Assembly: GCA_973895155.1 (NCBI GenBank)
Contig: OZ316892.1
Location: 620,001-684,000 of the forward strand
Source of the DNA: Marsupella aquatica
Lineage: Eukaryota; Marchantiophyta
Direction of reading: 5' to 3'
Length of the DNA: 64,000 bases
In this document: positions 45,370 through 58,539 of the stretch, one piece after another
Layout: each line of letters opens with the position of its first letter
Position numbering within the stretch: position 1 is the first letter of the stretch
Made by a program: the position numbers and the translations under genes
The notes under the pieces: model-generated
Told to the model about the DNA's origin: nothing
The model's input: the letters and a program-made list of their open reading frames with translations, nothing else
Databases searched by the model: none

Positions 45370-45960
45370 GATCTGGAGGTGAAAAAAGAAGATGCCAAGG
45401 AGAGAGAAAGATTTTGAGGTAAGTAAAAGTAATCAAAGTGAGAAAAGATCTCAGGAGAAAAAAGAAGTAAAAGAAGAAAAGATGAGGATATCATGTTTCG
45501 TTGTAGAAAAGAGGTAAAGAAGAGAAAGATGTAGAGAAGACAAAAGAAAAGATATCAAGGTGAAAAAAAATGACAAGATGAGAAAAAGAAAATGTAGAGA
45601 TGAGAAAAGAGTAAACATGAGACAACTATATGTAGGTGAAGAAAAGATGTTGAGGGAAGAAAATATATCAATGGTGAGAAAAAGACTGGTGAGAAAAAGA
45701 TTTTGTGAGACAAAAAAGATGTTGAGGAAAGAAAACATATCAATGGTGAGAAAAAGACTGGTGAAAAAAAGATTTTGAAAGACAAGAAAAACATAAGATG
45801 TTGAAATGAGGGAAAAGTGTAAAAGATGGGATGTTGAGGTGAAGAATAGATGTAGAGGAGAGAAAAGATGTAAAACGTGAGAAAAACATGTTGCAAGCAA
45901 AAGATGTTGAGGATAGAATAGTATGTCAAGAAAAAAAAATGTCAAGGTAAGTGAAAAAAA
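45370..45960. repeat. Purine-rich (GA/A) block with a 73-bp tandem duplication
   Basis: The plus strand is almost all A and G with few pyrimidines over some 590 bp, built from GAAAAGATG-like phrases. A unit from GATGTTGAGG to AAGATTTTG repeats at 45645 and 45718. The long frames on either strand here are low-complexity artefacts. Confidence 0.8.
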
Positions 45961-47302
45961 ATATAGGTTTTTTGATTTAGTTGTTGAGACATATTATATG
46001 TGATCATGTCCATACAGTTATTTTGGTCATATTCAATACCCATGCGTTGCACATAAGATGTTGCAAAAAGATGCCCATGTCAAAAAGATATTGCAAAAAT
46101 GACGAGGGAGAGTCTGAGAATTGATGGCAACTGATGGACGCACATAAAGGATTTGCATGTCAGAAAAATGTTGGGAAAGGGATGAGGGAGAGCACAAATA
46201 TTGATGATAACGGACAGGCGCATTACACAATGCTAGGTGGATGGTGACATCCCCTCTCCCCCTCATGATCTTCTCTCCCCCTTTCTCTTGACCTGCCTCT
46301 CCCCCCTTCTGGTCTAAGTTCATGTCCAATTGGTATGCCTTCCAAGGAGTGCCAAAATAACCTATCATCTATGTGCTCCAAGAGTTTAGCTTGCACAAGT
46401 GTTAGACAACCTTAATGACTGTGCCAATCATTCCCTAATGGATGTTGCCCCTCTAACAATCTAGATCTCATTTGGAAGGTGAAGAGGTGGGGGGTGGGGG
46501 GGGTATGCTTGACATTTATCCACACTAAACAACAACCCCCACCCCACAAAGCAGATAACAAAACCGACTTTAAGTCAAAACTTAGGTTGTTTGTGCAAGA
46601 TTCAATCAATCAAAAACCGAATGTTAAGTAAAGGCAAAATGCAAAACACCAACAGATCTGCACCTAAGTTATCCTTGTGCTAGGGAGTTTTTTGTGAGTT
46701 AACAGCAATATGAGGGGAGCTTCTAAGGTTACTCATGTCTGGGCTTAACTCACCAACTTTTGTGAGTTTCACCCTCTACATTTAAGAATATCTCGGCAGA
46801 GTTCGTTCCGCCTGGTGTAGGAAAGGAGGGCGGTCCACCGGTAGTCTACGCGCGACAAAATATACAGGGTGATGACACGGTCCAACTCCGGCACTCGGCA
46901 TCAGAGCACAATTATTATTATTTTATTTCAATCCCCGTAGGCCAAAGCGGAGCAGGGGAGCCCTTTGGAGCACGGCATGGATTCAGCGTTCACACAGTGC
47001 CGGATCCGAATGGACGGACTCCGTCACAGAAGCAGCGGCAGCACTAAAGAGCGATCGTAGTACATAGAGATTGTCACGGAAGTGCACTATGCTGCTTCTG
47101 CATGTGCGCGATTGACAAGAGTATCGGTCGTCCGGTCAGACGAGAGAGTCTGGGACTGGACGTAGGCCGCTCCGGTCTGGAATTGATTGAGACCTCGCGG
47201 AAAGGGTGTCGATTGATTCGGTGGGATGGGTTTTTGAAGCAACCAAATTGTGGGATAGGTTTTGGGAGGCAGAGAACGAGGTGAAAACAGAGAGGAGGAA
47301 CG

Positions 47303-50300
47303 ATGGCGGGCAAGGGGGCAGTGCGGCCTGTACTGCTGCTGCTATTCTGTGCGTCCGCGGTGCTGGTCGTTGCTTTTCCGCAGGGCGTTCGAGGGGACGA
47401 CCTCGTGCAGCAAGAGGATGAGAAAACTCCCAAAAGACCTGGCTGTGATAACGATTTCGTGCTGGTTAGTGTTGCTCTGCATCTGTTTTCGTCTTTCTGT
47501 CTGTCGGTTGGTCTGTCTCGCCCTTTTTAATGTACCGCCTATTTTTGTGGAGACTGGCTCGCCCTCTTTAATGTATCCCCTATTTGTGTGGAGGCTTTCT
47601 TCACATTCGAGGGCAGACTTCCGTCACACCGTTTTTCGGGCTGCAGTCGAAAATAGAGAGCAAATCTTCATATGATTTTTCGCTTAACTTTCTTTTTGAC
47701 TGATCGTTGACACTTATAGCACTGGCCTTTGCCGTTATTTGCCTTCTGAATCTCAGTTCATCTGTCTCTTTTGTTATGGATTCGTTCCACTGAGGTATGT
47801 CGTAGCTTCAGGTCCGAACTTGCATTACAATCAACTGCCACTGAATCTCTCTGTCGTATATACTGTGGCTTGTTAGGCTGGACATTGCGCATTTAGCGGT
47901 GTCTTGCACATGATTAGCAGCGATTCCCTGGCAAGGTTGTCTTATCACTTCGTTATGTACTGTCTCCGGGTTCTGGCTCGTCCGTATCCATCGAGGAAAA
48001 TATAGAAGAGTGTTTTGCTCAGAGCAGTAGTGATAAAATGCTCGCAAATATGTTCACGATTCTCACCAGGTTAGAAATATTTAATCGCCGATGAGGCCGC
48101 CACGGGCTCTATACTATAGGGGATTAGGTGTTGTTTCGCATACTGGTCATGCTTTCTAACACGTTCGTTTCAAGCAAATAGAAAACGACTATGAAGTGGA
48201 GGGCTTCGACCTCCCTGAAAATTCGCTAAAATATTTGCTCATTGTCTTGGGGATTCAGTGTGATCTTTGTTCGACCATTAAGGACAGTCAGTGTCCAATG
48301 CTGGCAAGCGACGCTCTTTTGCTGATGATATTGTTTTCAGGTGAAAGTTCGAAGCTGGGTAAATGGCCAAGAGTACAAGGAATTTGTTGGAGTGAGTGCT
48401 CGCTTTGGAACACCAATAAGTAAACATCAGAAGGATGAATCCGGTGATACTCTTGCAATGGCTGACACCAAACATTTGTGTCAGAACGTCTCTGAAAGCG
48501 TGCAGGTATGAATTGGCCCTCGTCATGCAAGTCACAAAGGCCTCTTTACCACTTACGTTTTGCAAATGGCTTGTCGGAGGCTCAGTTTTAGTTCTTTTGC
48601 AATTTGCAGATTAGCACGGCACGGTCCAGTTTTTTATTTGTATGCTTTTCACAGGTTGGACAAGAGTTCTAATGTCTTTGCTGTCTTGGGATGATTTATC
48701 GATTTGTGTTTAGCTGGATGGGCATGCCGCAGTAGCTCAAAGGGGCAATTGCACTTTCACAAAGAAGGCTCGAGCAGCACAAGCAGCAGGAGCAGTGGCT
48801 CTGCTTGTTGTCAATGATGTGGAAGGTTAGTGTCAAATTCTATGATCCGAAGCCATGGTACGCTGTGCATGAGGCTAGCTTTTAATGCAAAGATTCCAAT
48901 TCTGGATTCAGCTGATGGAAAGATGACAGTATGTACCTCTTGGCTTATGTGCATTTTCTTCGCAATATTCTACTTATTTCAGTACTGCATTGACAATTTG
49001 GATTTGATCCCCAGAGCTGTACAAGATGGTATGCGATGATAACGAAACATACTCTGATATCACCATTCCAGCTATAATGCTCCCAATGTCCGCATGGACA
49101 GCTTTGGAAAAAGTTATGCTTGACAAAAATAAAGAAGGTAATATCAATGCAATCCCGAACTTTTCGCTGAAAACTAAAGCGGTGATTGTGGAGGTAATTT
49201 GAAGGCCACGCGCAGCGGAAAACATTATTTTCGTATCAAGTGGTACCAAAGAGTTGGCCCCGGTTCAGATCTGAAGCTGATACTGTATGCTTTGTCTGAT
49301 ACAGGTCCCTCAAATAACACAGTGAAGGTCCTATTGTACTCCCCCTTCAGGCCGTTGGTGGATGTAGCGGAAGTCTTTCTATGGTTGATGGCAGTGGCGA
49401 CCATTCTTGGAGCTTCGTACTGGTCAGCTTGCAGTGCAAAAGAGGCAGCTAATGAGTATTATCGGCGATTAAAGGTTAGATTTGATGAGATTGAACCTTT
49501 TCAGTCAACTGAAGAGACGCATTTGAGTTGTATGCTACGTTCATTCCCGTGTTCTATTCACAGATCTGAGTTTGTGAGAAGATAAAGTGGCTGGCGTTTG
49601 GAGACTGGTTAGGTGTGTTGGTTGGGGCAAAAGCATTTTGTGCCAGATTGGAGGAAATTGGAAAGTCTCCTGGCTGGGATTGTATGTATATCGATCATGG
49701 TGAACATACATGCTAAAGTAGGTAGGAATGGGCGCTGTTCTCTACTTAGGGTAGCTCGAGAGGAGGAGAATCCATGACTTTGGCCATAATTTTTGTTGTC
49801 CAGTTTATCTTATTGATTGGCGACGTTGTCACATCCCGAAACCACAGCCGTGATGGTGATGGCGGCTAATTTTTGATACATATTATGTTACATCTTCCAG
49901 GAGTTACCGGATCCATATATGATGGAACCAGAATCAGATGAGAAGGACGTTGTCGATATAAGCGTGGCATCGGCGGTCCTGTTTCTAGTGCTGGCTTCTG
50001 GCTTCCTGCTACTGTTGTACTTGTTCATGTCCCAGTGGTTTCTGCTAATTTTGGTGGTCCTCTTCTGCATTGGTGGTGTGGAAGTAAGACTCAGTCGTCT
50101 CAACACCATTGATTGCAAGTAAATGTTTGCAAATCTAGAGCCTTTATGGGCAGAGCAAGATCAAACTTTTGGACTCAGCATTGCCATCCGTGTCTCAATT
50201 TGGGATGGGTTTTTGCTAAGAAGAAGAGTTTACCCTTCGATGATTCTGACGCTTTAAATTGCAGGGACTGCAAACATGCGTGGTGGCTTTCCTCTCAAGG

Positions 50301-52632
50301 TAAGTAATACCCATAAGAGGTTGGATAGTTACTCTTTTTTTTTTCTCTTTGTACTTTACAACATAGTACTGTACCTTTCTTTCTTTTGTTCTTCTTCCGT
50401 AAAATGTTAGAAAATCTCCAGTAAAGGTGCTTGTTGATCCTGAGTGTTCAGGAACAGCGGTTCGTTACCGGTATACGATCTACTGAGCAACGGATTTGTC
50501 TATGGATGTCTTGTAGGTGGTTCCCAAATGCCACAGCATCTCATGTGAATCTGCCCTATCTGGGGAACGTCTCGGTGCTGACCTTGGTCGTCTCCCCTTT
50601 CTGCATCACTTTTGCTATTTTGTGGGGCGTATTTCGGCACCTCTCCTTTGCATGGATTGCCCAAGATATTCTAGTAAGTTTCCTCTCTTTTCTGTGATGT
50701 CATTTTTGCTTTGCATCTGGTGCCGTTTTTGTATGTCAGATGAACCACGCGATTTCGTTGTAGGATATGGTTTCTGTCCTGTCCTCTGTCGTGTATAGTA
50801 TCTGTTATGTATAGTGTTTTTGTAGCTTTCGGGACCTAGCAGCTGTCACGTGTTCTGAATTATTTACTCTCCAAAGGCTGAATAACCCGTGACAGAATTT
50901 CTTGATCAAGGTTCATTACAATATGCATCCTGATAGTTAGAAGGGCAGTGGTGGAACTCGCTATCCTGCTCTTACGCTTGGAGTTCCATTTTGAAGAAAA
51001 TACATCTTTCCAAATACTGACCTCCTATGTACGGGCTGATGTATATTGATTGATTTGTCAGGGTATCTCACTTATTTTAACTGTTCTTCAAGTTGTTCGG
51101 CTCCCCAACATAAAGGTGAGTTTCGCTTGGGTCGTGAGATGATGTTATACAGGTTTGCAAATGCCTCTGTTGTTGTAACCTGAACGTGAATATCCCTTTG
51201 CTCATGCTCTTGCTCCGTGTACAGGTTTCAACTGTTTTGTTGAGCTGTGCGTTCTTCTATGATATTTTTTGGGTCTTTATCTCCCCAGCTATTTTTCATG
51301 AGAGTGTGATGATAGTGGTAAGGACTTACCCAGCTACCTCACTTTGGTACATTGAAATTGTTCTTGTTTTCTTATAAGCCCGCATCCATGTGGTTCTTGC
51401 ATGTATTTTGAAGATGACTATCCTCAGTATTCGTCGTCATGGATTAGCTGGGAGAGTAAAATGCCTCTTTTTCCTGAGTGTAACGCAGGTTATGCTGAAG
51501 TACAGAATCTAATGGGTAACTTGTAGGGTCCCTTTGAATGTCTTGGTCGACTTGAAATATCGATTGTAATTTTAACAATTTGGATGGACAGATTGCACGA
51601 GGTGACAAAAGTCGAGGCGAAGGCATACCCATGCTATTGAAGGTCCCGCGGCTGTTTGACCCGTGGGGTGGCTATAGTATTATCGGATTCGGAGACATAC
51701 TATTACCAGGCCTTCTTGTTTCATTTTGTCTCAGGCAAGCTTTCAGGAAGGTTGCTTTGGAAGTTCATTTACAACTGTCGACAGAAATTCTCGACTTGTT
51801 GTTCTATCAACTCAGTGGGACTGCTTGCATGACCCATGGATTAAAAATTGTGGTTTTATTCTACCATGTCCTTGTCGTAACCTTACTTTGGATTGTAGCT
51901 TATCTTTGTCAATTGCTTCCATTGCGTTCAGATACGACTGGGCAGCAAAAAAAACTCTTTATGGCGGTTACTTTCTCTGGGCAACTATAGGATATGGGTT
52001 TGGTAAGTGCTACCCTCTCTGGCCTGTGGCCGTGCCAGTTTTGTGGAAGTACGAGGTGGGTTAGTTGGGTTCTTGAAGCATCAATGACAAGTTCACACTG
52101 TTTGTAAAGCTGGTTTAAAATTCTAAAATTTCTGTGGAGCCGCGTGTTGGTACGCGGAAAGATGAGAGTCGAAAATGATTGATCTTAGTGATGTCTTGGC
52201 TGTACAGGACTGTTCTTAACGTATGTGGCACTAAATGTGATGGATGGGAATGGCCAGCCTGCGCTTTTGTACATAGTTCCATGTACACTTGGTAAATAAC
52301 ATTCCTTCTCTCATAGTTTCAGTAACTTCTTTTGGTTCGTCATCCCAATAGATCTACTTCGCACTGCATCGTTTTTCCAGAAGTTGAAGGGATTGAAAGA
52401 TAAAATATAGAGCGAGAATGAGATCTTAATGGAGAATGGGAATTATTATTTGAAATCATTTGGCTGCGTCCGTAAGTTCACGGCAGCTTGTGTGAACTAC
52501 TAAAGCGCTATGGTAAGTGCAGGCACGGTGATCTTGTTGGGATGGTGGAGAGGAGAACTCAGCAACCTTTGGAGCAAGGGTGATTCACAAGAGTCGAAGA
52601 ATGTACCCACTGTATCTGCAAATGTAACATGA
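47303..52632 (+). CDS. SPPL: Signal peptide peptidase-like intramembrane aspartyl protease with PA domain
   Basis: A GxGD-type protease that cleaves type II membrane segments in endosomal or secretory membranes. Fourteen exons: 47303-47464, 48341-48505, 48714-48825, 49015-49137, 49305-49474, 49901-50083, 50265-50299, 50517-50673, 51062-51115, 51225-51317, 51592-51734, 51932-52002, 52208-52291 and 52523-52632 give 553 residues. A signal peptide ([14 protein letters not shown]) comes first, then a lumenal protease-associated domain (about 55-200: [26 protein letters not shown]). After [16 protein letters not shown] come the membrane helices with FFYDIFWVF (Asp400), GFGDILLPG (Asp453) and QPALLYIVP (PAL 507-509), the full catalytic set. 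Intron 11 is GC-AG. It matches plant SPPL2-5-type proteins in length and order. Confidence 0.95.
51735..51931 (+). other. SPPL intron 11, GC-AG type
   Basis: The donor reads CTCAG|GCAAGC and the acceptor GTTCAG|ATACGAC. Splicing joins VSFCLR to YDWAAKK exactly as in other SPPL proteins. No GT donor nearby keeps the frame. Confidence 0.88.
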
Positions 52633-53599
52633 CCTCGAATTCAGTCAAGGGAACCCTAATCGATTTAACAACTGGGACAATCCATGGCGTGATTGCCTGT
52701 CGGTGATTTGATTTGCATTCTCTTGCAAAGTCTAGAAGTTATGCTTGGGTGCTCAAGAAGGTGGCTAAAACCTTTCTGGATACATTACAGAAAGAACTCC
52801 AATCTTTCTACGCTTGCCATCTATTGGTGAGATTGCTGTGCAGCATTCATAGGATGGACTTGTATTTGTACTGTAATGCCCTCGCCAATCTGTCCAAAGC
52901 ACTTGAACATAGAACCAGTCCTCCTTGTCACCTCTGGTTATTGCGGTTTGGGGATCCAATTCAGCCCGCTGCTGCTAACCGGCGACTGTAGCAGCGACTG
53001 CACTGTATATGAAGAAGAAAGCAGATCGATAAGTATAGCCGTCGATTATTCAAAGAATAGAATGAAGACCACGTTCTCTTTAACGAGTGACATCATGAGC
53101 TGTTTTACGTTTGGTTAGGAATGATTTTGTTCCCCAATGCCTAGTTATATTGGGTCCGTGTCTTCGATCTAGGATGGAGTCTTTTACCCACAGGCCGACT
53201 CTGTATTTATTTGTTATGCAGTGAGCCTCAAGTCAATCAAGTAACTTTCCTGAAGTAAAATGGCATTGAAAGTTCACCAGGTAGCAAAATCTAGTGTCCT
53301 ATATGCTAAGACCTCTGTGCGTGTTACCTATCTAAGTGCATGATCAACAGACGAAAGTAAAAAATGATGGGGAATGGACATGGGCCGGCCAACTTGTCAT
53401 GTTTTGTCCGTCCCCCGGATTCGTCAAAATGGGGTCCGTTTGGGAGAAAACGGAAAACATGCAGAAAAGTATATGGAGGGGGAAGGTCTTTTTTCTAGCG
53501 GGGTTGGTTCGACTCACGACAGTTTCTTTTTCTGTTGTTTTCCACTTGATTTTCCGTCCCAATAATCTTCCAAGTTGGCGTTCTTCTCCATTACGAATC

Positions 53600-54350
53600 A
53601 TTGATGCAACATATCGTGTGCATTACACACACTTTGAACTCTCCTTTGCATCTATCGTTCTCATTAGTCAAAGTTATGCCTTCCCTACCTGCTTGACTCT
53701 CGATTTTCCTTTTCAACTCTTTTCCAGGGCATTCAACTTCTGTTAGAAGTTCTTCCGCTCCTTCCAATCCACCCCACTACTACCTTTTGTTTCAACTCTT
53801 TCCTTTGTGGCTTGCTCAACGTGCTTAACTCCGGCTCCCTACCGGCCCATTTGTTCGAATTTTCTTTCAACTCTCCTCACCGTCTGCCCCCTTTCTGCCC
53901 TTTTTTTTCTTCCAGTTTTCTCTCAGCCTACGTCTTGTTGCATCCTTTGTCTTGTCTTTCAACTCTTCGCCTTGCTTGTCATCGTTTGCACTAACTACAC
54001 AGCCTGTCTAATGGGCACTGAACCAAGTAAAGAGTGGACAACAAGTGCAATTGCATAAACGGGCATTGAACTCGGTTGAGTGGATAACACTTTGCTCGCA
54101 ATTTTCCCAACTGTCGCATGTCTCTCGAATTTCTCTGCAGCTGCTGTCCTCCATGTGGACCAGTTTTTGCGCCACCAACACTGACATGATTGAACTAGTG
54201 AGGGGATAAAACGAGCACTTCCTTGCCAACTTTGGTTCTCCTTTCAACTCTCGTTTCTGCCTGCCATCTTACCCTTGGACTTTGGGATTTTGTTTTGACC
54301 TCTCTTGTACAACTTTACAAATTCTCAACTCTCCTTACTGTCCACCATAT
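53600..54350. repeat. Pyrimidine-rich DNA with recurring TTTCAACTCT
   Basis: The phrase (one substitution allowed) appears near 53636, 53706, 53787, 53868, 53958, 54242 and 54322, the first five at intervals of about 70-90 bp. Confidence 0.55.
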
Positions 54351-55638
54351 TCCATGCCGACTGTTTTCCACAGCTTTTCTGGATTGATAGCAAAGACTTT
54401 GTGCCATGCAACTTGTCAATGTAACAAAAGAGCTAGGCATCAGCTTTTTGCATTGGATATTTAGGATACCCTGAACCCAAAAGAATTCTGGCATATCGGT
54501 GTCGCATGAAAGAAATATTTTTTTAGGCGTTTTTGTGAATCTTGACTTTTAGGCTGGGAGCAACCAAACGTTGGAATAGTCAGGTTGGGGGACAATTGGA
54601 TTGATCTGGTGAGGTGGTCACTGATTCAATCCATGTAGTGGGGCTGATTGGACATAGTCAGGTTTGGGGCCATGTAATTGGATTGATCTGGTAGCTTCTT
54701 GTGAGGCGGTGACTGAATTAATCCATGTAGTGGGACCAAGAATTCAATGCAGGAGCTGTACCTACTGGAACAAAGGGGAAGGTCTCTTACAATCTAATCT
54801 AACTATGCTATGCCATACACATGCTTATTATGGAGGGGCCCAGAGAACATACCAATTAAAGATAGAAAGCCCTTGCACTCATGTATCTGATGAGCCAATA
54901 AAATATATCCAAGTTCCATGTAACAGAATCCTCATTCCGTTGACCCAGTTTTTCCAGGCGGGATGCACGCAAAGTCGAATTAAAGAGGCATATGCAGGGA
55001 AAGCTCGACTTCGTGACTCAACTTGCATGAGCTGAACGTTAAGTTCTCGTTGACCACGACCTATAGGAACCAGGCTATCCACTGCTTTCAATCCCGTTCT
55101 TATTCTTTAAAAAATCCATCAGCATTATTGTGGGAAAATTTTCATGAAAATTAATCGTCACCTTCCAGGCAAGTTGCGATACCAATTGTTGAGAAACGAA
55201 AGATTACATTCACAAAGACATGTCCATGATCATCCAACGCATAAATAATTGACACAAAGAGATATGTGGTTTACCTTGGCTTTGGCTACGCCCATAGGAA
55301 CACACAAAATTTTATTGCGCTCCATTGGCCATAGCAAGTCTCCGCAATACAAGATCTTACTATCTTTCAATTGACTCAATACCAGTGTGAGCAAATACAA
55401 CTTGGAATATAGTGTGCAACCTAGTTAACCTAACCTACTCCACGACTAAGATCAACCCTAACTATGGTTACAGTCGTAACCCTAGACCTAAGAGTAAATG
55501 TCTAACACATATTGCTCAATGCTTTCTCACACACCCAAGCACTTGTTTAATTAAAGTTACTTCTTCCAAGGTACTATAGAGGAAAGTGACACCATCCATT
55601 TGATCTAACAACACACCAAACATAACAAACACACACAA

Positions 55639-55903
55639 CAGTCAATTTTTGAGTACTTTGTAATTGGTAAGAAGACCATGTTATACACATTTTTCCTATG
55701 TGAATCCCTTGGTTACAAGCCTAGATTTGTAGGTCTTTGCTTTACCACTTGTAGAGTTATTGATGGACAAGCTTATCCATAGAAGCTCTACAAGTGGTAA
55801 AGCAAAGACCTACAAATCTAGGCTTGTAACCAAGGGATTCACATAGGAAAAAGGTGTATAACATGGTCTTCTTACCAATTACAAAGTACTCAAAAATTGA
55901 CTG
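55639..55903. repeat. Near-perfect 265-bp palindrome
   Basis: The left arm 55639-55771 and right arm 55772-55903 are reverse complements centred on AAGCTT (55769-55774), with one mismatch in the outer 115 bp and a few differences near the centre. The right arm continues into Copia-like coding sequence; the left arm is its inverted copy. Confidence 0.93.
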
Positions 55904-56110
55904 TGGATCAATGATCATTTCTCTCTTTGCATTGTTGTAGTCCACTTATGCTTGTCCTTCAAAACACAAGCTTCCTGATAGAAAGAAGGTTCCTCTTCCT
56001 CCAAAATCAACGCAACACCATCATCAGATGTTTACTTAGAATAAATACTTCAAGCTTTGATTTGCCAACCTCTTGGAAGCTCACACAAGATGATTGGATG
56101 ACCTTCTAGT
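55784..56110 (+). pseudogene. Copia (Ty1) reverse-transcriptase fragment
   Basis: The plus-strand frame reads AKTYKSRLVTKGFT, stop, EKGV, matching the YKARLVAKGFTQxxGxDY block at the start of Copia reverse transcriptase. It decays through several stops and frame changes into pieces resembling the following VxxxxxLxLxQLDVKTAFL region (about 55930-56000). No integrase, protease or LTR was recognised nearby. Confidence 0.6.
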
Positions 56111-57430
56111 CGATAATTCTGGTTGCATGATCTACTTGACTATGCTAGTTGGTTTTGAGGCTTGATCAACAACAATAATTTGCTGCTCACCAGCCACAAA
56201 CTGCTCATTTTGTGCTTGTGGTGCATGAAACAACTCTATGATGAGAGGAGGTATTTACACATGATAGTGACCATAAAATATAACAGTAGATAGCAAAAAA
56301 TGCCCTAATATATTCTCCCAATGTTTCAATGAACCTTTGGATATAAAATAAAGGCAATCTTCAAAAAACAGGTCTTTTATTGTTTATTTATTTTTGTTTG
56401 GAAAAGGGGGTGTGGAGGCCGTCAATAACACACAAGGGAACGAAAGCCACCCAGGAACAAAAACAACAGGCCCCAATGCTCGGGGCCCAATGGGTAGGAA
56501 AAGCAAAGCAACACCGCCCGACCGGGGACCCAACCCCAACCCCCACAAGCCCAAACAAGGGGGGCCCAAGAGCACCTCAAACTCTCCTCCACACTATTCT
56601 CTCCGTAAGCCTTTGGTAAATCCTATTCTGATCAGGGTTCTGCTGTCTACCGTTCTGTCCATTCAAACTCTCCTATGTGTTCTCCATCTGGTCAAGCGTG
56701 ATCTCCATCTGGTCAAGCACACACACACATTATATATGGCTAGTAGCCACTTAACCCAAAATGGCCATGGTTGGGGACAGGAAGACAGGGAGGCGGTCCC
56801 AAGCTGGCGGCAGTCGTAGTGCTGGCCGATGCTGTGCTTCCGGATTGCTTGTATCTACCATGTAAAACTGGTATGTGAGGTGGGGTTGGGTGGGACCATG
56901 AATATACACTTTTGAGTCTATATAGTCACACAAAAAGACCCTTTGCTGCCTCCAGGGTAAATTCCCCCTATTCCCTGCCCATTTTCCTACCTTAATCTAT
57001 TGGGTTGGCAATTTTTGGTGCTGTCCATCTTATGTTAAACACTACCGGGTCTTTTGCCTTGCCCATTTTCCTACCTACATCTATTGTGCAAATGAGTGCA
57101 TCACATGGGCTCCTACACTGGCCACCTAAGTGGTCTCCTCCCTCCCTCCAACCTTCTATCAGCATATCCTGTGCCAACAATCTTCCTTGCAAATCATATT
57201 CTGCTCAAGAATTTTCTTGCACCAGGTGGCAGTAGGCTATGGTTGCATTTCTGTGTCTATGAGAATGATCACCTTTGACTTGAGATCCGACTCCTGCCTC
57301 CCCTTTTTCATTCTCCACGGGATTCTCCACCAACCCAATTGCTACCTCTTTTTTTAAATGTCCTGCTAGCCACCTCCCCTCGCCACTTGTTCAACTCCTA
57401 CCGTTTCTTTCAAGGCTACTGTCACCCACC

Positions 57431-57525
57431 ATCTCTTCTTCCAACAACACAAATTTTGTGTGCACTACCGATACCAACCATCTCTTCTTCCAACAACACA
57501 AATTTGGTGTGCACAACCGATACGT
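57431..57525. repeat. 46-48-bp tandem pair
   Basis: ACCATCTCTTCTTCCAACAA and the following 27 bp to CCGATAC occur twice in succession. Confidence 0.9.
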
Positions 57526-58539
57526 AGCATTATTGACATAGCTTTCCTGATCAAAGTCTAGCTCACCTTATTATTGCTCCTAATTGAAGGTGATTTTAAA
57601 TAAAATTTCTGTTTTCCGCTGAGTCTTTTGCCTCAAAAGGTTTCTTGTATATTACAATAAGATAATTCACAGTACAGCGAGGGACAAAACATGGACCGGA
57701 CATTGCAACTAATTTTTGGTCCTTACTTCCATTATTGAAGCATTAGAAAGTGTATCCTATTATCAAACTTCACGCCTTCACCTCCGTCCTCTTATCAGAA
57801 GGGCCACTATCACTAATCGAGAAAGTGATGTCTCTCTGAATTTTGGATGCTCCTGTGGTAACGAGTAGCACCGCCACCACCGAACTCAACCAGTAACGAG
57901 AAGATCTCGATACTCTAAAGTATCCCGATATGCCATTCAGAAATTCGAGCGTGGCCCAATTCACGCCTCTAACGAAAACTTTCTCCTATAGCTATGCCAA
58001 TATTTTACAGGTGCAACTGCAATAATGCAAGCACAGAGATGAAATGTCGTACTTCTATTTCCAGGTTATGACCTGGTCCACCCTTTCTCTGTGATCTCAG
58101 TTGAGTACTAGGATACCGAGTCGGTTCCACATCTGTTCCAGTTGTTTTAACTTTCATCGAGTCTATCCTCCGCACCTGTACCAGAAGTCCTCGAACTTCC
58201 TGCTCGTTCTGTACATGGCTGCAAAACTGTGGCCGTAACTTTCATGAAACCAGCAACTAGGAAGTCACCATGCCTTCGAGTTAGGGGAAGTCCAGGAACA
58301 GCAAGCACGTTTGTCAATCTCCAAGACATTTGAGCCTAGAAAAAAATTGGATGATTTCATCGGACAGAAGTCTGCGAGTACGTGGGCGGCAGAGCATGCA
58401 CTCAGCAGCAGGCCAATAAGTTTGTGGAGATCTGCAGCCATTACCATTTCAACATTCGAATTCTATCCCGTCAGCAAGTGAAGTACTTCCGTTGAAGACC
58501 TTGGCAAAATGCTCCTTCCCTACCATTAGTGCTTGGAAT

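Larger units (their letters stand above)
44452..47302. other. Intergenic, repeat-rich; SPPL promoter at the right end
   Basis: No gene is recognised. It holds a 53-bp tandem pair (45207-45310), a purine-rich block (45370-45960), a repeat of about 100 bp around 46030-46200, and from about 46820 the SPPL promoter region, part of which is duplicated at 38.2 kb. Confidence 0.5.
52633..58539. other. Repeat-rich intergenic region between convergent SPPL and BAHD genes
   Basis: No intact gene. It contains a pyrimidine-rich block with recurring TTTCAACTCT (53600-54350), an imperfect repeat of about 80 bp (54582 and 54660: GGATTGATCTGGT ... ATCCATGTAGTGGG), the Copia palindrome (55639-55903), a 46-bp tandem pair (57431-57525) and a twice-used GCCCATTTTCCTACCT phrase (56977, 57061). 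Open frames are short and unrecognised. Confidence 0.55.

Noticed and set aside
45451-45945. A 164-residue minus-strand membrane protein (Phe/Leu/Ser-rich)
   Set aside because: It is the complement of a purine-rich low-complexity block; the hydrophobic run is a composition artefact.
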